DNA of 64,000 bases. Origin: Chryseobacterium sp. JJR-5R. GTDB taxonomy: Bacteria > Bacteroidota > Bacteroidia > Flavobacteriales > Weeksellaceae. Both the position numbers and the translations under genes were made by a program. Each line of letters begins with the position of its first letter. The first letter of the stretch is position 1. The DNA lies in the NCBI RefSeq assembly GCF_034047335.1, contig NZ_CP139137.1:3472001-3536000 (forward strand). The letters run 5' to 3'. The notes beneath the pieces are model-generated. The model was not told the origin of the DNA. It ran no database searches and was given only the letters and a program-made list of their open reading frames with translations. Positions 24,482 to 33,255 of the stretch are shown here, piece after piece.

Positions 24482-25486
24482 TTACACGGTAACTAGAGAG
24501 TCTTTTGCATTTCTGAAAATATGATAAGACTCCAGCCTTTTCTGATGATCGTAAATATGGGAATTGATCATCAGTTCATCCACATTGAATTCTGCCTGAA
24601 AGTTTTCCAGCTTTTCTGCAATTTCTGCCTGGTCCCCGATAAAAGTATACCTCAGCTTCTGCAGCACCATTGATTTCTCCATGGGCGACCAGATGCCGTC
24701 CATATCGTCAACTGGCTGTGCAAAAGGCTTCCTGTCATTTCTTACGATATTGATAAAAGCCTGAAACAAAGTGGTCGATAATTTATGGGCTTCTTCTGAC
24801 GTTTCTGCTGCTATTCCGTTTACGCAGGCCATAATATAAGGCTGGTCTGCATATTTTGAAGGCTCGAAATTCTGTCTGTAAATATTGAATGCCATTTCCA
24901 TCTGTTCCGGAGCAAAATGCCCTGCAAAAGCATACGGAAGCCCCAATTCTGCAGCCAGGAAAGCACTGTCTGTACTGGAACCGAGAATGTACAGCGGAAT
25001 ATCCAGCCCTTCCCCGGGAATAGCGCGCACTAAGGCATCTGCATTATCTTTTGAAAAATAAGTCTGCAGTTCCAGAATCTGCCTTGGAAACTGCTGGTTA
25101 ATGATGGCCGGGTTCCGGCCCAGTGCCTGAGCCGTAAGGCCGTCGGTTCCGGGGGCTCTTCCGAGGCCAAGGTCGATCCTGCCCGGAAAAAGGGATTCCA
25201 AAGTCCCGAACTGTTCGGCAATAACCAGTGAACTGTGGTTCGGAAGCATGATCCCGCCCGATCCTACTCGTATTTTTTTGGTTCCGTTGGCAATAAAGCC
25301 GATCAGAACGGATGTGGCAGAACTGGCAATGCTTTCCATATTATGGTGTTCGGCAAGCCAGAATCTTTTATAGTCTAAATTCTCCGCATGGTTTGCTAAA
25401 GACAGACTGTCCTGAAAAGTATCGTGAATGGTTTTGTTCTGTTTTACAGGCGCAAGATCCAGTACCGATATTTCAAAATTCTTCAT
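24482..25486 (-). CDS. LLM class flavin-dependent oxidoreductase (bacterial luciferase-like)
   Basis: The 334-residue protein belongs to the luciferase-like monooxygenase family, the YhbW/MsnO8-type branch: start SVLDLAPVKQNKT, then RFWLAEHHNMESIASSATSVLIG, RVGSGGIMLPNHSSLVIAEQFGTL, GRIDLGLGRAPGTD, and YILGSSTDSAFLAAELGLPYAFAGHFAP. These enzymes use reduced FMN and oxygen or related chemistry on small molecules; the substrate of this branch is generally unknown. It is a single cytosolic gene, upstream of (and 45 bases from) the ribB-type gene on the same strand. A link through flavin is suggestive only. Confidence 0.9.
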   Translation of the reverse strand: MKNFEISVLDLAPVKQNKTIHDTFQDSLSLANHAENLDYKRFWLAEHHNMESIASSATSVLIGFIANGTKKIRVGSGGIMLPNHSSLVIAEQFGTLESLFPGRIDLGLGRAPGTDGLTAQALGRNPAIINQQFPRQILELQTYFSKDNADALVRAIPGEGLDIPLYILGSSTDSAFLAAELGLPYAFAGHFAPEQMEMAFNIYRQNFEPSKYADQPYIMACVNGIAAETSEEAHKLSTTLFQAFINIVRNDRKPFAQPVDDMDGIWSPMEKSMVLQKLRYTFIGDQAEIAEKLENFQAEFNVDELMINSHIYDHQKRLESYHIFRNAKDSLVTV

Positions 25487-25760
25487 TTATAATTATTTGG
25501 AAAGAAAAAGATAAAACTAATAAACTTCATTAGTTACTTTTTGTAATTGATAGGATTGATTGGTCTGGTGAGAGAAAAACTATTGGAATAAAATTGCTGT
25601 TTAATAATTAGCTTTACACTCCGAACGACTTTCTATATTTAAAACTTATATCCTTTTTTAAGATGAGCGTATTAATATTAAATATATGTCCAGTTAAATA
25701 AAGTCATGGAATAAAGTCTTAATATTGCTGAGCGAATTTCACATTATGGAATCAAAAATA

Positions 25761-26195
25761 ATGTATATTGAAAATAAATCTTACGGTCATCACGGACCGG
25801 CATGGATTGGTTTTGCAGCATTCTCAAAATCAGGACAAACAGTTTACTTCAACGGAAAAGCATTAAAAAAACTTAAAAATCCAGGAATTAATGCAAATCA
25901 TTTTGATATAGAAACCGGTGAAGCGTATTGGATTTCCGGCGTCAAAAAAAATGGAAAAGACCGTCATCAGTCCGGCAGCGGAAAAATTATGATTGATAAA
26001 AATTCGGTTGATGAATATTTGAAACTGGTTGATTTTAATAGTTTTGACGAAAAAAAATTCATCATAATTGAATTTACTGAAACCGACAAAAGCAGATTTA
26101 ATCAAATTGAAAATAAAGAAACTGAATTCAGAGATAAAAACCGGTATGCTACTTTTTGGGATAACAACAGACGAAAACTAATCTTAGATAATTAA
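25761..26195 (+). CDS. conserved hypothetical protein, Bacteroidota family
   Basis: From ATG 25761 the product is 144 residues starting MYIENKSYGHHGPAWIGFAAFSKSGQ; the ATG five codons upstream (25746) is an alternative. The pattern YIENK...G.A.IG...FSK.G.T.Y..G and the later FDIETGEAYWISG.KK.GKDRH is a family common in Bacteroidota whose members are often mislabelled 1-deoxyxylulose-5-phosphate synthase although they share nothing with that enzyme. No signal peptide or membrane segment. It is AT-rich and, together with the broken gene after it, forms a small accessory-looking stretch between housekeeping genes. Confidence 0.75.
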   Translation: MYIENKSYGHHGPAWIGFAAFSKSGQTVYFNGKALKKLKNPGINANHFDIETGEAYWISGVKKNGKDRHQSGSGKIMIDKNSVDEYLKLVDFNSFDEKKFIIIEFTETDKSRFNQIENKETEFRDKNRYATFWDNNRRKLILDN

Positions 26196-26201
26196 ATTGA
26201 A

Positions 26202-26642
26202 ATGAAAAAAATCTATTTTCTATTCATCGCTTTACTTTTAATAAGCTGCAACTTTAATCAATTTTATAAAGATCGGGAATCCGATAAAAAAGATGGCGAA
26301 AAAATCCCGCAGAAATTTTATTAGGAGCTTAGATATGGAGCTAATCAGGAGGATATTTATAAATTGTTTGGTGAAAAATTTTTCGCAGTTACCAACAAAG
26401 ACAAACTTATAGAACTCATTAATGTTACTCAAAATAAAATTGGTCCGGTTCAGGAATATAATCTTATAAAATGGGAGACCATGATTATAAAAGGAAGCAA
26501 TGCCCGCAGTGAATATCTTTTTACATACGATGTAAAAAGAGGTACAGAAAATACCGAAGAAACCTTTACCATGGAAAAGAACAAGGATGGAGATATAAAA
26601 ATCATAGGGTATAGGGTCAATCAGAATTTATTGAATAAATAA
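26202..26642 (+). pseudogene. lipoprotein gene interrupted by one in-frame TAG
   Basis: ATG at 26202 opens a frame with a lipoprotein signal (MKKIYFLFIALLLISC, lipidated at C16) that runs 40 codons to a TAG at 26322..26324. The same frame continues without a break (ELRYGANQEDIYKLFGEKFF) to the TAA at 26640..26642, giving 146 codons overall. The second part reads as normal protein sequence and has no good start of its own. The gene is most simply a lipoprotein of unknown function inactivated by one base change, or a sequencing error. It starts six bases after the preceding gene and ends at a terminator. Confidence 0.72.
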
Positions 26643-26680
26643 AAAAAGGTTTAGTAATTGTCAATTATTAAACCTTTTTC
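26642..26680. terminator. bidirectional intrinsic terminator
   Basis: A 17-bp stem with one wobble pair (26642..26658 with 26662..26678), 3-base loop, A-rich left and T-rich right, between the broken lipoprotein gene and the convergent helicase gene. Confidence 0.85.
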
Positions 26681-26682
26681 AA

Positions 26683-28809
26683 CTATTTTACTTTCTCCTT
26701 CTGGTAATTAAAATGATTAATTAAAATCCGGATTTCATTAAACTCAAAATCATTGGGCAATGCATTTTTCCATTCGGTCAAGGTCTCTTTAGGATCCTTA
26801 TGAAACAGTTCTTCAAAAGCTTTGATTTTATCCGAAGTAATAACTCGTGAAATGTCCAGTAAGCCCTGTTCTGCGAATTTTGCCAGATGGCCGATGACCG
26901 TTTCTTTTACGAGGCCTCTTTCCAGTGCAATTTCGGAAATGGTTTTCCCCTGCTCAAACAGCTGAAACGTAAGCACCTGGGACGGCACTTTTGCAATTTT
27001 CATGCTCACTTCCTTATCGTTTTTTTCCTCCAGAAGCCGGGTTTCCAGCAGATGAATTTCCTTCAGGCTGTTCAGGTATTCTTCAATATCTTCAAGCCAT
27101 ACCCGGAATTCCTCATTGTATTGCTTTAAGCCTTTGGTCCCTTTGATCTCTGCATAAAATTCCTTTAGCGGACCGAATACTTTATCCCTGACTTCGGTAA
27201 AAAAGAAATTAACGGCACCTTTGGATTTATTTTCAATATCAGACCATTCTTCCTTTTTCTCAATAAAAAGATTTACCTTTTGGGAAATGACCCTTTCCAG
27301 TTTTTCAAAGATTTTTCCGAGGTTTACAATCTCAGGTTTCAGCTGAACATACAACTGCTTTGTTTTTAGATGATCAATACTTTTTGTAGCAAGAGAAAGG
27401 CTGTTCCATTCTTCCACTTCTTTTAAAAGCCATTGGGAATCTACGGTACGAAGCACTTTCCTGATGCTGTAGTCGTATTTTTCCTGATTTAAAATAGATT
27501 CCACGTTATCATTGGCATGGGTTTCTCCCTGGAATTTTAAGATCCGGTTGTCTTTGAATATCACTTCAGGCGTTATTTTGGATTTTAAAACAATTCCTTC
27601 CAGAGTCCGGCAGCGTGACAGTGCTACATATACCTGGCCTGCCGTAAAGCTTTTTCCGGCATCAATAATTACCCGGTCGAATGTCAGACCCTGGCTTTTA
27701 TGAATAGTGACAGCCCAGGCGAGCTTAATGGGAAACTGCTCAAAACTTCCGAGTACTTCCTCTTTGATATTTTTGTCCGTATCCAGGAAATATTTTTTCT
27801 GTTCCCAGACTTCCCGTTTGACCGTGATTTCCTTTTCGCTTCCGTCGAGGATTACCTTGATCTCATTTTCATCCAAAGCAGAAATTTCTCCCAGCTTTCC
27901 GTTAAAATATCTTTTTTCCCCTGAAATATCATTCCGGATAAACATAATCTGAGCCCCGGTTTTCAGGTCCAGGAACTGCTCGTTCGGAAACTGGTTTTCC
28001 CTGAACTCACCGAAAAGCTTGGCTTCATAGGTCTTAGCATTCACTTTAATCTGATCCAGCTTTTCCTGGTTGATATCGTCTGCCATCTTATTGTGAGAGC
28101 ACAGATAAACATAGGGCTCATCCTTGGAATTAAAATCAGGATCGTATCTTTCATTTAAATGATCAAAATTAATATTGGCAATATCCCCGTCACGGATGGC
28201 ATTCAATATTGCCAAAAAGTTTTCATCAGACTGCCGATAGACTTTTGTCAGCTCAATTGTAATCAATGGGATTTCCTTGATGGCATGGCTGTCAAAAAAG
28301 AACGGAGAGTTGTAATACATTCTTAGAATATGCTCGTCCCTCACCACCGGCGGCAGCTGGTACAGATCCCCGATAAAAAGCATCTGGACCCCTCCGAACC
28401 GCTGGTTGTTCCTCCGTATGAACCGCAGTGAAAAATCCATCATATCCAGAACGTCGGCCCGCAGCATCGAAACCTCATCAATGATCACCACTTCCACTTC
28501 ACGGAGAAGCTTGAGCTTGTCTTTCCGGTATTTGAAATGCGGCATCAGGTCAGCGATGTTATTGGCCATGCTGGTGTCTATCCTTTCCGTAGTCGGCAGA
28601 AATGTACGCAGCGGCAGCCCAAACATGGAATGGATGGTAACGCCTCCCGCATTGATGGCGGCAATTCCTGTCGGGGCTACAACAATGTGTTTTTTCCTGG
28701 TCCGTTTTACAAAATCATTCAGGAATGTTGTTTTTCCCGTTCCTGCTTTTCCCGTCAAAAATATACTCCGGTTCGTGTGCTCTATTAAGTCAAAAAAATG
28801 ATTGTTCAT
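26683..28809 (-). CDS. Pif1-like ATP-dependent DNA helicase with C-terminal HTH
   Basis: ATG at 28809 gives 708 residues; the in-frame TTG at 28818 falls inside the -7 element. The first 430 residues are a superfamily 1B helicase: Walker A FLTGKAGTGKTTFLNDFV, APTGIAAINAGGVTIHSMFG, Walker B VVIIDEVSMLRADVLD, GDLYQLPPV, and motifs V/VI AWAVTIHKSQGLTFDRVIID and VYVALSRCRTLEG. This set is that of Pif1/RecD2-like 5'-3' helicases. After a coiled, charged linker the last 100 residues hold a helix-turn-helix (QGKTISEIALERGLVKETVIGHL) of the type found at the C terminus of some RecQ and Pif1-like proteins. It likely acts on structured DNA during repair or replication. Confidence 0.9.
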   Translation of the reverse strand: MNNHFFDLIEHTNRSIFLTGKAGTGKTTFLNDFVKRTRKKHIVVAPTGIAAINAGGVTIHSMFGLPLRTFLPTTERIDTSMANNIADLMPHFKYRKDKLKLLREVEVVIIDEVSMLRADVLDMMDFSLRFIRRNNQRFGGVQMLFIGDLYQLPPVVRDEHILRMYYNSPFFFDSHAIKEIPLITIELTKVYRQSDENFLAILNAIRDGDIANINFDHLNERYDPDFNSKDEPYVYLCSHNKMADDINQEKLDQIKVNAKTYEAKLFGEFRENQFPNEQFLDLKTGAQIMFIRNDISGEKRYFNGKLGEISALDENEIKVILDGSEKEITVKREVWEQKKYFLDTDKNIKEEVLGSFEQFPIKLAWAVTIHKSQGLTFDRVIIDAGKSFTAGQVYVALSRCRTLEGIVLKSKITPEVIFKDNRILKFQGETHANDNVESILNQEKYDYSIRKVLRTVDSQWLLKEVEEWNSLSLATKSIDHLKTKQLYVQLKPEIVNLGKIFEKLERVISQKVNLFIEKKEEWSDIENKSKGAVNFFFTEVRDKVFGPLKEFYAEIKGTKGLKQYNEEFRVWLEDIEEYLNSLKEIHLLETRLLEEKNDKEVSMKIAKVPSQVLTFQLFEQGKTISEIALERGLVKETVIGHLAKFAEQGLLDISRVITSDKIKAFEELFHKDPKETLTEWKNALPNDFEFNEIRILINHFNYQKEKVK

Positions 28810-28815
28810 CGTCGT

Positions 28816-28823
28816 CAAAAATA
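28816..28823 (-). promoter_or_regulatory. -7 promoter element for the Pif1-like gene, near-leaderless
   Basis: TATTTTTG on the minus strand ends six bases before the ATG at 28809. Confidence 0.55.
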
Positions 28824-28898
28824 CGAAAATGAAATGTAAATTTTTGCCTTGGCATACGTTTTGAAAATACTTCTGCGTAATAAAAGAAAAAATACGAT

Positions 28899-29327
28899 AT
28901 GAAAATCCCTGTACTGGCCGTATGTCTGGCCCTTTTTACGGCTTCGTGCACTTCAACAAAAAATATGGACGCCCATCTTCCGAAAGATGTTTCAGAAAGG
29001 CCTCTTGACGAAAACAGCCAGAAATATGAGCAGGCGCAGCTGGACCAGATGAAAAGTTCAATTCAGTCTGAAATTTCAAAAGAGAAATGCAACGACGCCA
29101 ATGAATGGACTTTTGCCCCGATGGGAGCCAAAGCCTGCGGCGGGCCTCAGCTCTATATTGCCTATCCTAAAAAAATGGAAACAGCCATTCTTGCCAGAAT
29201 CAATGATTACACGGAAAAAGTAAAAGCTTTCAACCAGAAATACGGACTTGTTTCTGACTGTATGATGATTGTGCCTCCCACTTCTGTCAAATGTGTTAAC
29301 GGAAAGGCAGAACTGGTAAATTCTTAA
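28899..29327 (+). CDS. lipoprotein of unknown function with conserved cysteines
   Basis: The 142-residue precursor has a lipoprotein signal (lipobox TASC, C17). The mature domain contains four further cysteines (in KEKCND, AKACGG, VSDCMM and VKCVNG) that could form two disulfides in the periplasm, with the pattern W.F.P.G.KACGGP..YIAYPKK, which I have seen recur in Bacteroidota lipoproteins of unknown function. It is transcribed on its own and ends at a strong bidirectional terminator. Confidence 0.8.
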   Translation: MKIPVLAVCLALFTASCTSTKNMDAHLPKDVSERPLDENSQKYEQAQLDQMKSSIQSEISKEKCNDANEWTFAPMGAKACGGPQLYIAYPKKMETAILARINDYTEKVKAFNQKYGLVSDCMMIVPPTSVKCVNGKAELVNS

Positions 29328-29363
29328 TGCAATATGAATTGATTCATCTGATTTTCATGATAT

Positions 29364-29405
29364 AAAAATACCGCTTCGTCATAACTTGATGAAGCGGTAT
29401 TTTTG
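29364..29405. terminator. bidirectional intrinsic terminator
   Basis: AAAATACCGCTTC...TCA (29365..29381) pairs with TGATGAAGCGGTATTTT (29387..29404) with one unpaired base, flanked by A- and T-runs, between convergent genes. Confidence 0.87.
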
Positions 29406-29435
29406 AATTTGGCCGGTAATGGGCAAATTAATATT

Positions 29436-29972
29436 TTAACCTTCAACATGTTTTACATGTTCTTTATACCATGAAGAATATTTTACATAATTATCGGCAA
29501 TCCTGTTCACTTCCCCTTCAAGCAGCTGCGCATTGATATCCTTAAGCTTTCTTGCCGGCACGCCGCCCCAGACTTCCCCGGATTTGATGTGCGTACCCTG
29601 GGTTACCACCGAACCGGCTCCTACAATGGAGTTTTCCTCCACCAGGCAGTCGTCCATCACGATGGCTCCCATCCCGATCAGAACATTATCATGGATGGTG
29701 CATCCATGGACAATCGCGTTATGGCCGATCGATACATTATTCCCGATATTCAGCGGGTGTTTCTGATACGTACAGTGCAGCATGGCATTATCCTGGACAT
29801 TAACCTTATTCCCCATTTTAATATAATGCACGTCCCCTCTTATGACCGCATTGTACCAGATGCTGCAGTCTCTTCCCATTGTGACATCCCCAATTACAGT
29901 TGCCGTTTCAGCCAAAAATGTATTTTCCCCGATCTGCGGTGCTTTCCCTAAAAGTTCTTTTATCAGTGCCAT
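29436..29972 (-). CDS. gamma-carbonic anhydrase family protein (YrdA-like)
   Basis: ATG at 29972 gives 178 residues starting MALIKELLGKAPQIGENTFLAETATVIGDV; the frame is open 46 codons further upstream but that part is AT-rich spacer-like sequence without family similarity. The protein is a left-handed beta-helix of hexapeptide repeats (IGDVTMGRDCSIWYNAVIRGD, IGNNVSIGHNAIVHGC) with zinc-ligand-type histidines in MLHCTYQ and GHNAIVHGC. Such YrdA/PaaY-type proteins bind metal as trimers and some hydrate CO2, while others act as thioesterases or have no known activity. Confidence 0.9.
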   Translation of the reverse strand: MALIKELLGKAPQIGENTFLAETATVIGDVTMGRDCSIWYNAVIRGDVHYIKMGNKVNVQDNAMLHCTYQKHPLNIGNNVSIGHNAIVHGCTIHDNVLIGMGAIVMDDCLVEENSIVGAGSVVTQGTHIKSGEVWGGVPARKLKDINAQLLEGEVNRIADNYVKYSSWYKEHVKHVEG

Positions 29973-30094
29973 AATTCTTGATTTGATGATTTCAAATGAG
30001 CCGTTAAAAAAATTAAATTCTGCTTCACCGTTTTTAAATGATACCGATAGCAAAAATCTAACTTCGATCTTCGGACTCCTAATTTCTAATTGCG

Positions 30095-30102
30095 TATTTT
30101 TG
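30095..30102 (+). promoter_or_regulatory. -7 promoter element for the Nfu-type gene
   Basis: TATTTTTG matches TAnnTTTG, 22 bases before the ATG at 30125. Confidence 0.5.
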
Positions 30103-30124
30103 TAACTCAAATTTAAAGAAAAAA

Positions 30125-31003
30125 ATGCGTACGATACTTATAGAGCCAACCGAAAACCCGAAAGTGATGAAATTTGTCGCGGATTACAATTTAATCCCGG
30201 GATCTTTGGAGCTGGACAGAAATTCAGACATTTCAGAAATCCCTATGGCACAGGAGCTTTTCAATTATCCTTTTGTGGAAAGAGTTTTCATTACGGCTAA
30301 TTTTGTAGCGGTTGCCAAACAGGACACGATAGAATGGGAACATGTGGCAGACAGCCTAAAAAACGTGATTGAAGACGAATTGCTGGCCAACCCCAGGATT
30401 TACCTTCAGAAGAAAAAAGAAATGTATGAGATCTACTCGGAAATGACCCCGAACCCGAATGTAATGAAGTTTGTTTCCAATAAACTGCTTCTTGAAGGTT
30501 TTGTGGAAGTAAAATCAAGAGAGCAGGCAGACGGCGTTCCTTTGGCTCAGGCTATTTTCAAAGAGTTTGATTTCGTGAAGGAAGTATTTATTTCCGATAA
30601 TTTTGTAGCGGTAACGAAAGACCCGTCTGTAGAATGGCATCAGGTCATGATGACCGTTCGTGCACTGATTGCAGACTATCTGCAGAACGGAGGCGAAATT
30701 TCCACCGTTGAATCCCAGAAGCACGAAAACCCGGTAGAAAAAATCATCAACAGGGACTATACGGATGACGAGCAGAAGATTTCCGATATTTTAAATGAAT
30801 ACGTTGCCCCCGCTGTGGAAAATGACGGCGGAAAGATTTCTCTGATGGAATATGACCAGGAGAGCAAAACTGCCAGGATGCTTCTTCAGGGAGCCTGTTC
30901 AGGATGCCCGAGCTCAACCGCCACCCTTAAAAACGGGATTGAAAATATTTTAAAACAATTCGTTCCTGACCTGGTAGAAAGAGTGGAAGCCGTTAACGGA
31001 TAA
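30125..31003 (+). CDS. Nfu-type iron-sulfur scaffold protein with two N domains
   Basis: The 292-residue protein has two tandem copies of the Nfu N-terminal domain (about 1-90 and 100-188), each with the pattern E.T.NPxVMKFV...L..G..E...........P.AQ.LF..F.FV..VFI..NFVAV.K....EW, followed by a C-terminal NifU-like domain (about 215-290). In that domain C258 and C261 in GACSGCPSS form the CxxC that bridges a [4Fe-4S] cluster between two subunits. It delivers clusters to apo-enzymes in the cytosol. Duplication of the N domain is less usual than the single-copy form. Confidence 0.93.
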   Translation: MRTILIEPTENPKVMKFVADYNLIPGSLELDRNSDISEIPMAQELFNYPFVERVFITANFVAVAKQDTIEWEHVADSLKNVIEDELLANPRIYLQKKKEMYEIYSEMTPNPNVMKFVSNKLLLEGFVEVKSREQADGVPLAQAIFKEFDFVKEVFISDNFVAVTKDPSVEWHQVMMTVRALIADYLQNGGEISTVESQKHENPVEKIINRDYTDDEQKISDILNEYVAPAVENDGGKISLMEYDQESKTARMLLQGACSGCPSSTATLKNGIENILKQFVPDLVERVEAVNG

Positions 31004-31028
31004 TATAATATCAGCAACATTTCAATTA

Positions 31029-31466
31029 ATGAAAACAGTTCTTCTTTTATTATTGGGTTTAAGCCTGTTTTCCTGTAAAAAGGAACCTCAGCTGAATGAT
31101 GTGATCCATGATGACCTTGCTGAAATGGGTGTTGCAAAGGACAGCCTTAAGAAAATGGATGCGGTGCTGGAAAAACTAAACCGGAAAAACACTGCTTTCC
31201 TCGATTATTATTTTCATAACTATTATGAACTGGATAAAGAAATCCATGATGAGATCAGGAAAATGAAAGGAGAACAGTTCATTTATGATGCTGATGACGA
31301 ATATCAAAAACTATTCACAAAACTAGCCATTGAAAAAGGTGACCGGTACAGAAAATCTTTGGGCATGACCGAAAAGGATAAACAATTGGCGCTTGAACTC
31401 TATATTCTGCGCTTAAAGAAAAAATACGGTCCCACTATTGATGAAAGAGTAAGAAATCTTAATTAA
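31029..31466 (+). CDS. small helical lipoprotein of unknown function
   Basis: A 145-residue precursor with lipobox LFSC (C16) followed by KKEPQ. The mature part is rich in charged residues and predicted to be mostly helical (AEMGVAKDSLKKMDAVLEKL; DDEYQKLFTKLAIEKGDRY). No family is recognised. It lies 25 bases after the Nfu-type gene and three bases before hemH, so the three may be co-transcribed. Confidence 0.8.
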   Translation: MKTVLLLLLGLSLFSCKKEPQLNDVIHDDLAEMGVAKDSLKKMDAVLEKLNRKNTAFLDYYFHNYYELDKEIHDEIRKMKGEQFIYDADDEYQKLFTKLAIEKGDRYRKSLGMTEKDKQLALELYILRLKKKYGPTIDERVRNLN

Positions 31467-31469
31467 ATT

Positions 31470-32492
31470 ATGAAGGGAATCCTATTAGTAAACCTGGGGT
31501 CGCCAAGATCTACAGCCGTTAATGATGTAAAAGAATATCTGGATGAATTTCTGATGGATGAAAAGGTCATCGATTACCGGTGGATTTTCCGTGCGCTTCT
31601 GGTACGCGGAATTATCCTGAACACAAGGCCCGCAAAATCTGCTGCCGCTTACCGGACGGTCTGGACTGATGAAGGTTCTCCCCTGATTGTGATCACAGAA
31701 AAAATTCAGAAAAAGCTGCAGAAACGGGTAGATGTTCCTGTAGAAATAGGAATGCGGTATGCACAGCCCAGTATAGAAGCCGGAATCCGGAAGCTTGTTG
31801 ATCAGGGCGTTACAGAAATCGTACTCTTCCCGCTGTATCCGCAATATGCGATGAGTACCACGGAAACCGTTATTGAAAAAGCGGAAGAAGTGAGAAAAGA
31901 AAAATTCCCGGAGGTAAAAATCAATTACATACAGCCTTTCTATAACCGTGAGATCTATATTAATTGTCTTGCGGAAAGCATCAGGGAAAAACTGCCGGAA
32001 CATTTTGATGCCCTGCAGTTCTCTTATCACGGAGTTCCGGAGCGGCATATTTATAAAACCGACCCTACCAAAACCTGTAATTTAAATGACTGCTGTACAC
32101 GGGACGAAAACCCGAGCCACCAGTTTTGCTATCGCCACCAGTGTTTCAAAACCACTGAAACGGTGATTGAAAAGCTTAATTTACCTAAAGAAAAGGTGAT
32201 CGTTTCTTTTCAGTCGAGACTGGGAAAAGACAAATGGATCGAGCCTTATACGGATGAAACCTTTGAAACCATTCCTAAAAAAGGAATTAAAAACCTCGCA
32301 GTGGTCTGCCCGGCCTTCGTTTCCGACTGCCTGGAAACCCTGGAAGAGATTTCTGTTGAAGGAAAACACCAGTTTACGCACGCAGGAGGAGAAAATTTCC
32401 ATTACATTCCTTGTCTGAATGATGAAGACCGGTGGATTGAAGTGGTGAAGACCCTCTGTGAGGAAAAACTCAATGAGTTTTATCTGGTTTAA
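31470..32492 (+). CDS. hemH: ferrochelatase HemH
   Basis: HemH inserts ferrous iron into protoporphyrin IX, the last step of protohaem synthesis. The 340-residue sequence has GILLVNLGSPRS at the start, the catalytic H187 in FSYHGVPERH, and E289 in CPAFVSDCLETLEEI that handles protons opposite the histidine. Between them lies a cysteine-rich insertion (CNLNDCC...QFCYRHQC, 203-225), found in many Bacteroidota ferrochelatases. Iron chemistry of Nfu upstream and HemH makes a shared transcript plausible. A terminator follows within 10 bases. Confidence 0.96.
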   Translation: MKGILLVNLGSPRSTAVNDVKEYLDEFLMDEKVIDYRWIFRALLVRGIILNTRPAKSAAAYRTVWTDEGSPLIVITEKIQKKLQKRVDVPVEIGMRYAQPSIEAGIRKLVDQGVTEIVLFPLYPQYAMSTTETVIEKAEEVRKEKFPEVKINYIQPFYNREIYINCLAESIREKLPEHFDALQFSYHGVPERHIYKTDPTKTCNLNDCCTRDENPSHQFCYRHQCFKTTETVIEKLNLPKEKVIVSFQSRLGKDKWIEPYTDETFETIPKKGIKNLAVVCPAFVSDCLETLEEISVEGKHQFTHAGGENFHYIPCLNDEDRWIEVVKTLCEEKLNEFYLV

Positions 32493-32501
32493 AATATACA
32501 T

Positions 32502-32530
32502 GGCCTTCGTTTTACGAAGGTCTTTTTTTC
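32502..32530 (+). terminator. intrinsic terminator after hemH
   Basis: GGCCTTCGT (32502..32510) with ACGAAGGTC (32514..32522), 3-base loop, followed by seven T. Confidence 0.85.
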
Positions 32531-32735
32531 GTCAACAAATTTATTTTCCGGCTGTGAGATATCTTTACATTTTAATTAAAAATCAATTCCACCCCCCTCA
32601 ATTATACCAATTAAAAACTCAAATAATCAATAAATTTAAACACCACCCCTATTAATTTTAAAATAAATTCATAAATATTTATATTTTTCATATCTTTACC
32701 CCATCAAACAGCCCCAGTAACTTTAAAATTTTAAA

Positions 32736-32966
32736 ATGATGAATGCAACAGCCGAACTTTTAAAAACCAAGATTGAGAATTTCAGTCCGGAAACCCTGGA
32801 AGCATTTGCCAGAATAGTAGAAAGCTTTGAGGAAACAAGCCAGCCGGCAATTCCTCAGTTCCAGCTGGATGAGATTTTATACAGGATTCAGTTTCATCAC
32901 GAAAACCCGATGACAAAACTGGATTTTTACGATAACATTTCCGAGCTTCAAAAGAGCTGTGCCTAA
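32736..32966 (+). CDS. antitoxin-like protein of a ParE/RelE-type module
   Basis: The 76-residue acidic protein begins MMNATAELLKTKIENFSPETLEAFARIVESF; ATG 32739 is an equally good start. The C-terminal stretch HHENPMTKLDFYDNISELQKSC resembles the part of Bacteroidota ParD-like addiction-module antitoxins that wraps the toxin. The toxin-like gene starts two bases after its stop, the usual antitoxin-first order. No DNA-binding motif is obvious. Identification depends mainly on the partner and the gene order. Confidence 0.7.
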   Translation: MMNATAELLKTKIENFSPETLEAFARIVESFEETSQPAIPQFQLDEILYRIQFHHENPMTKLDFYDNISELQKSCA

Positions 32967-32968
32967 CG

Positions 32969-33223
32969 ATGAAGATTCTTCTTTCTTCCATTGCAAAAAA
33001 TGACATCAGGCTGCTGATGCGGGTCTTTAATGCTGAACATGAGAAAAAAGGAATTAATTTCCTGGAAGATTTAAAAAGATCGATCGGTGAGATTATGCTG
33101 CATACCGGAACCCATAGATTAAAAGAACTGACCGTAAAACCCATGGGAGCTTTTCCGGTGAATATTCACTATATCTTTGAAGACGAAGAACACCTGCTGG
33201 TGACGGCGGTTTTTAAAGCCTGA
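32969..33223 (+). CDS. RelE/ParE-family toxin-like protein
   Basis: The 84-residue basic protein has the compact RelE/ParE fold pattern: a first strand and helix (MKILLSSIAKNDIRLLMRVFNAE), a helix with FLEDLKRSIGEI, and the C-terminal beta hairpin FPVNIHYIFEDEEHLLVTAVF that defines the family (FPYxIxY-type). It would inhibit translation or DNA gyrase when free. Overall it is somewhat shorter than typical ParE and lacks a clear catalytic set, so activity is uncertain. It is paired with the gene at 32736 and followed by its own terminator. Confidence 0.75.
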   Translation: MKILLSSIAKNDIRLLMRVFNAEHEKKGINFLEDLKRSIGEIMLHTGTHRLKELTVKPMGAFPVNIHYIFEDEEHLLVTAVFKA

Positions 33224-33255
33224 ATTCATAAGAACTTCCAGACTATTTTATATTG

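Noticed and set aside
11038..26324. TAG read as a sense codon in this host
   Set aside because: TAG ends many intact genes here (DUF4290, lnt, recQ and the outer-membrane factor), so the two internal TAGs are better seen as nonsense mutations or errors.
29973..30110. N-terminal extension of the gamma-carbonic anhydrase
   Set aside because: The 46 extra codons have no hexapeptide pattern and fall in the divergent promoter region.
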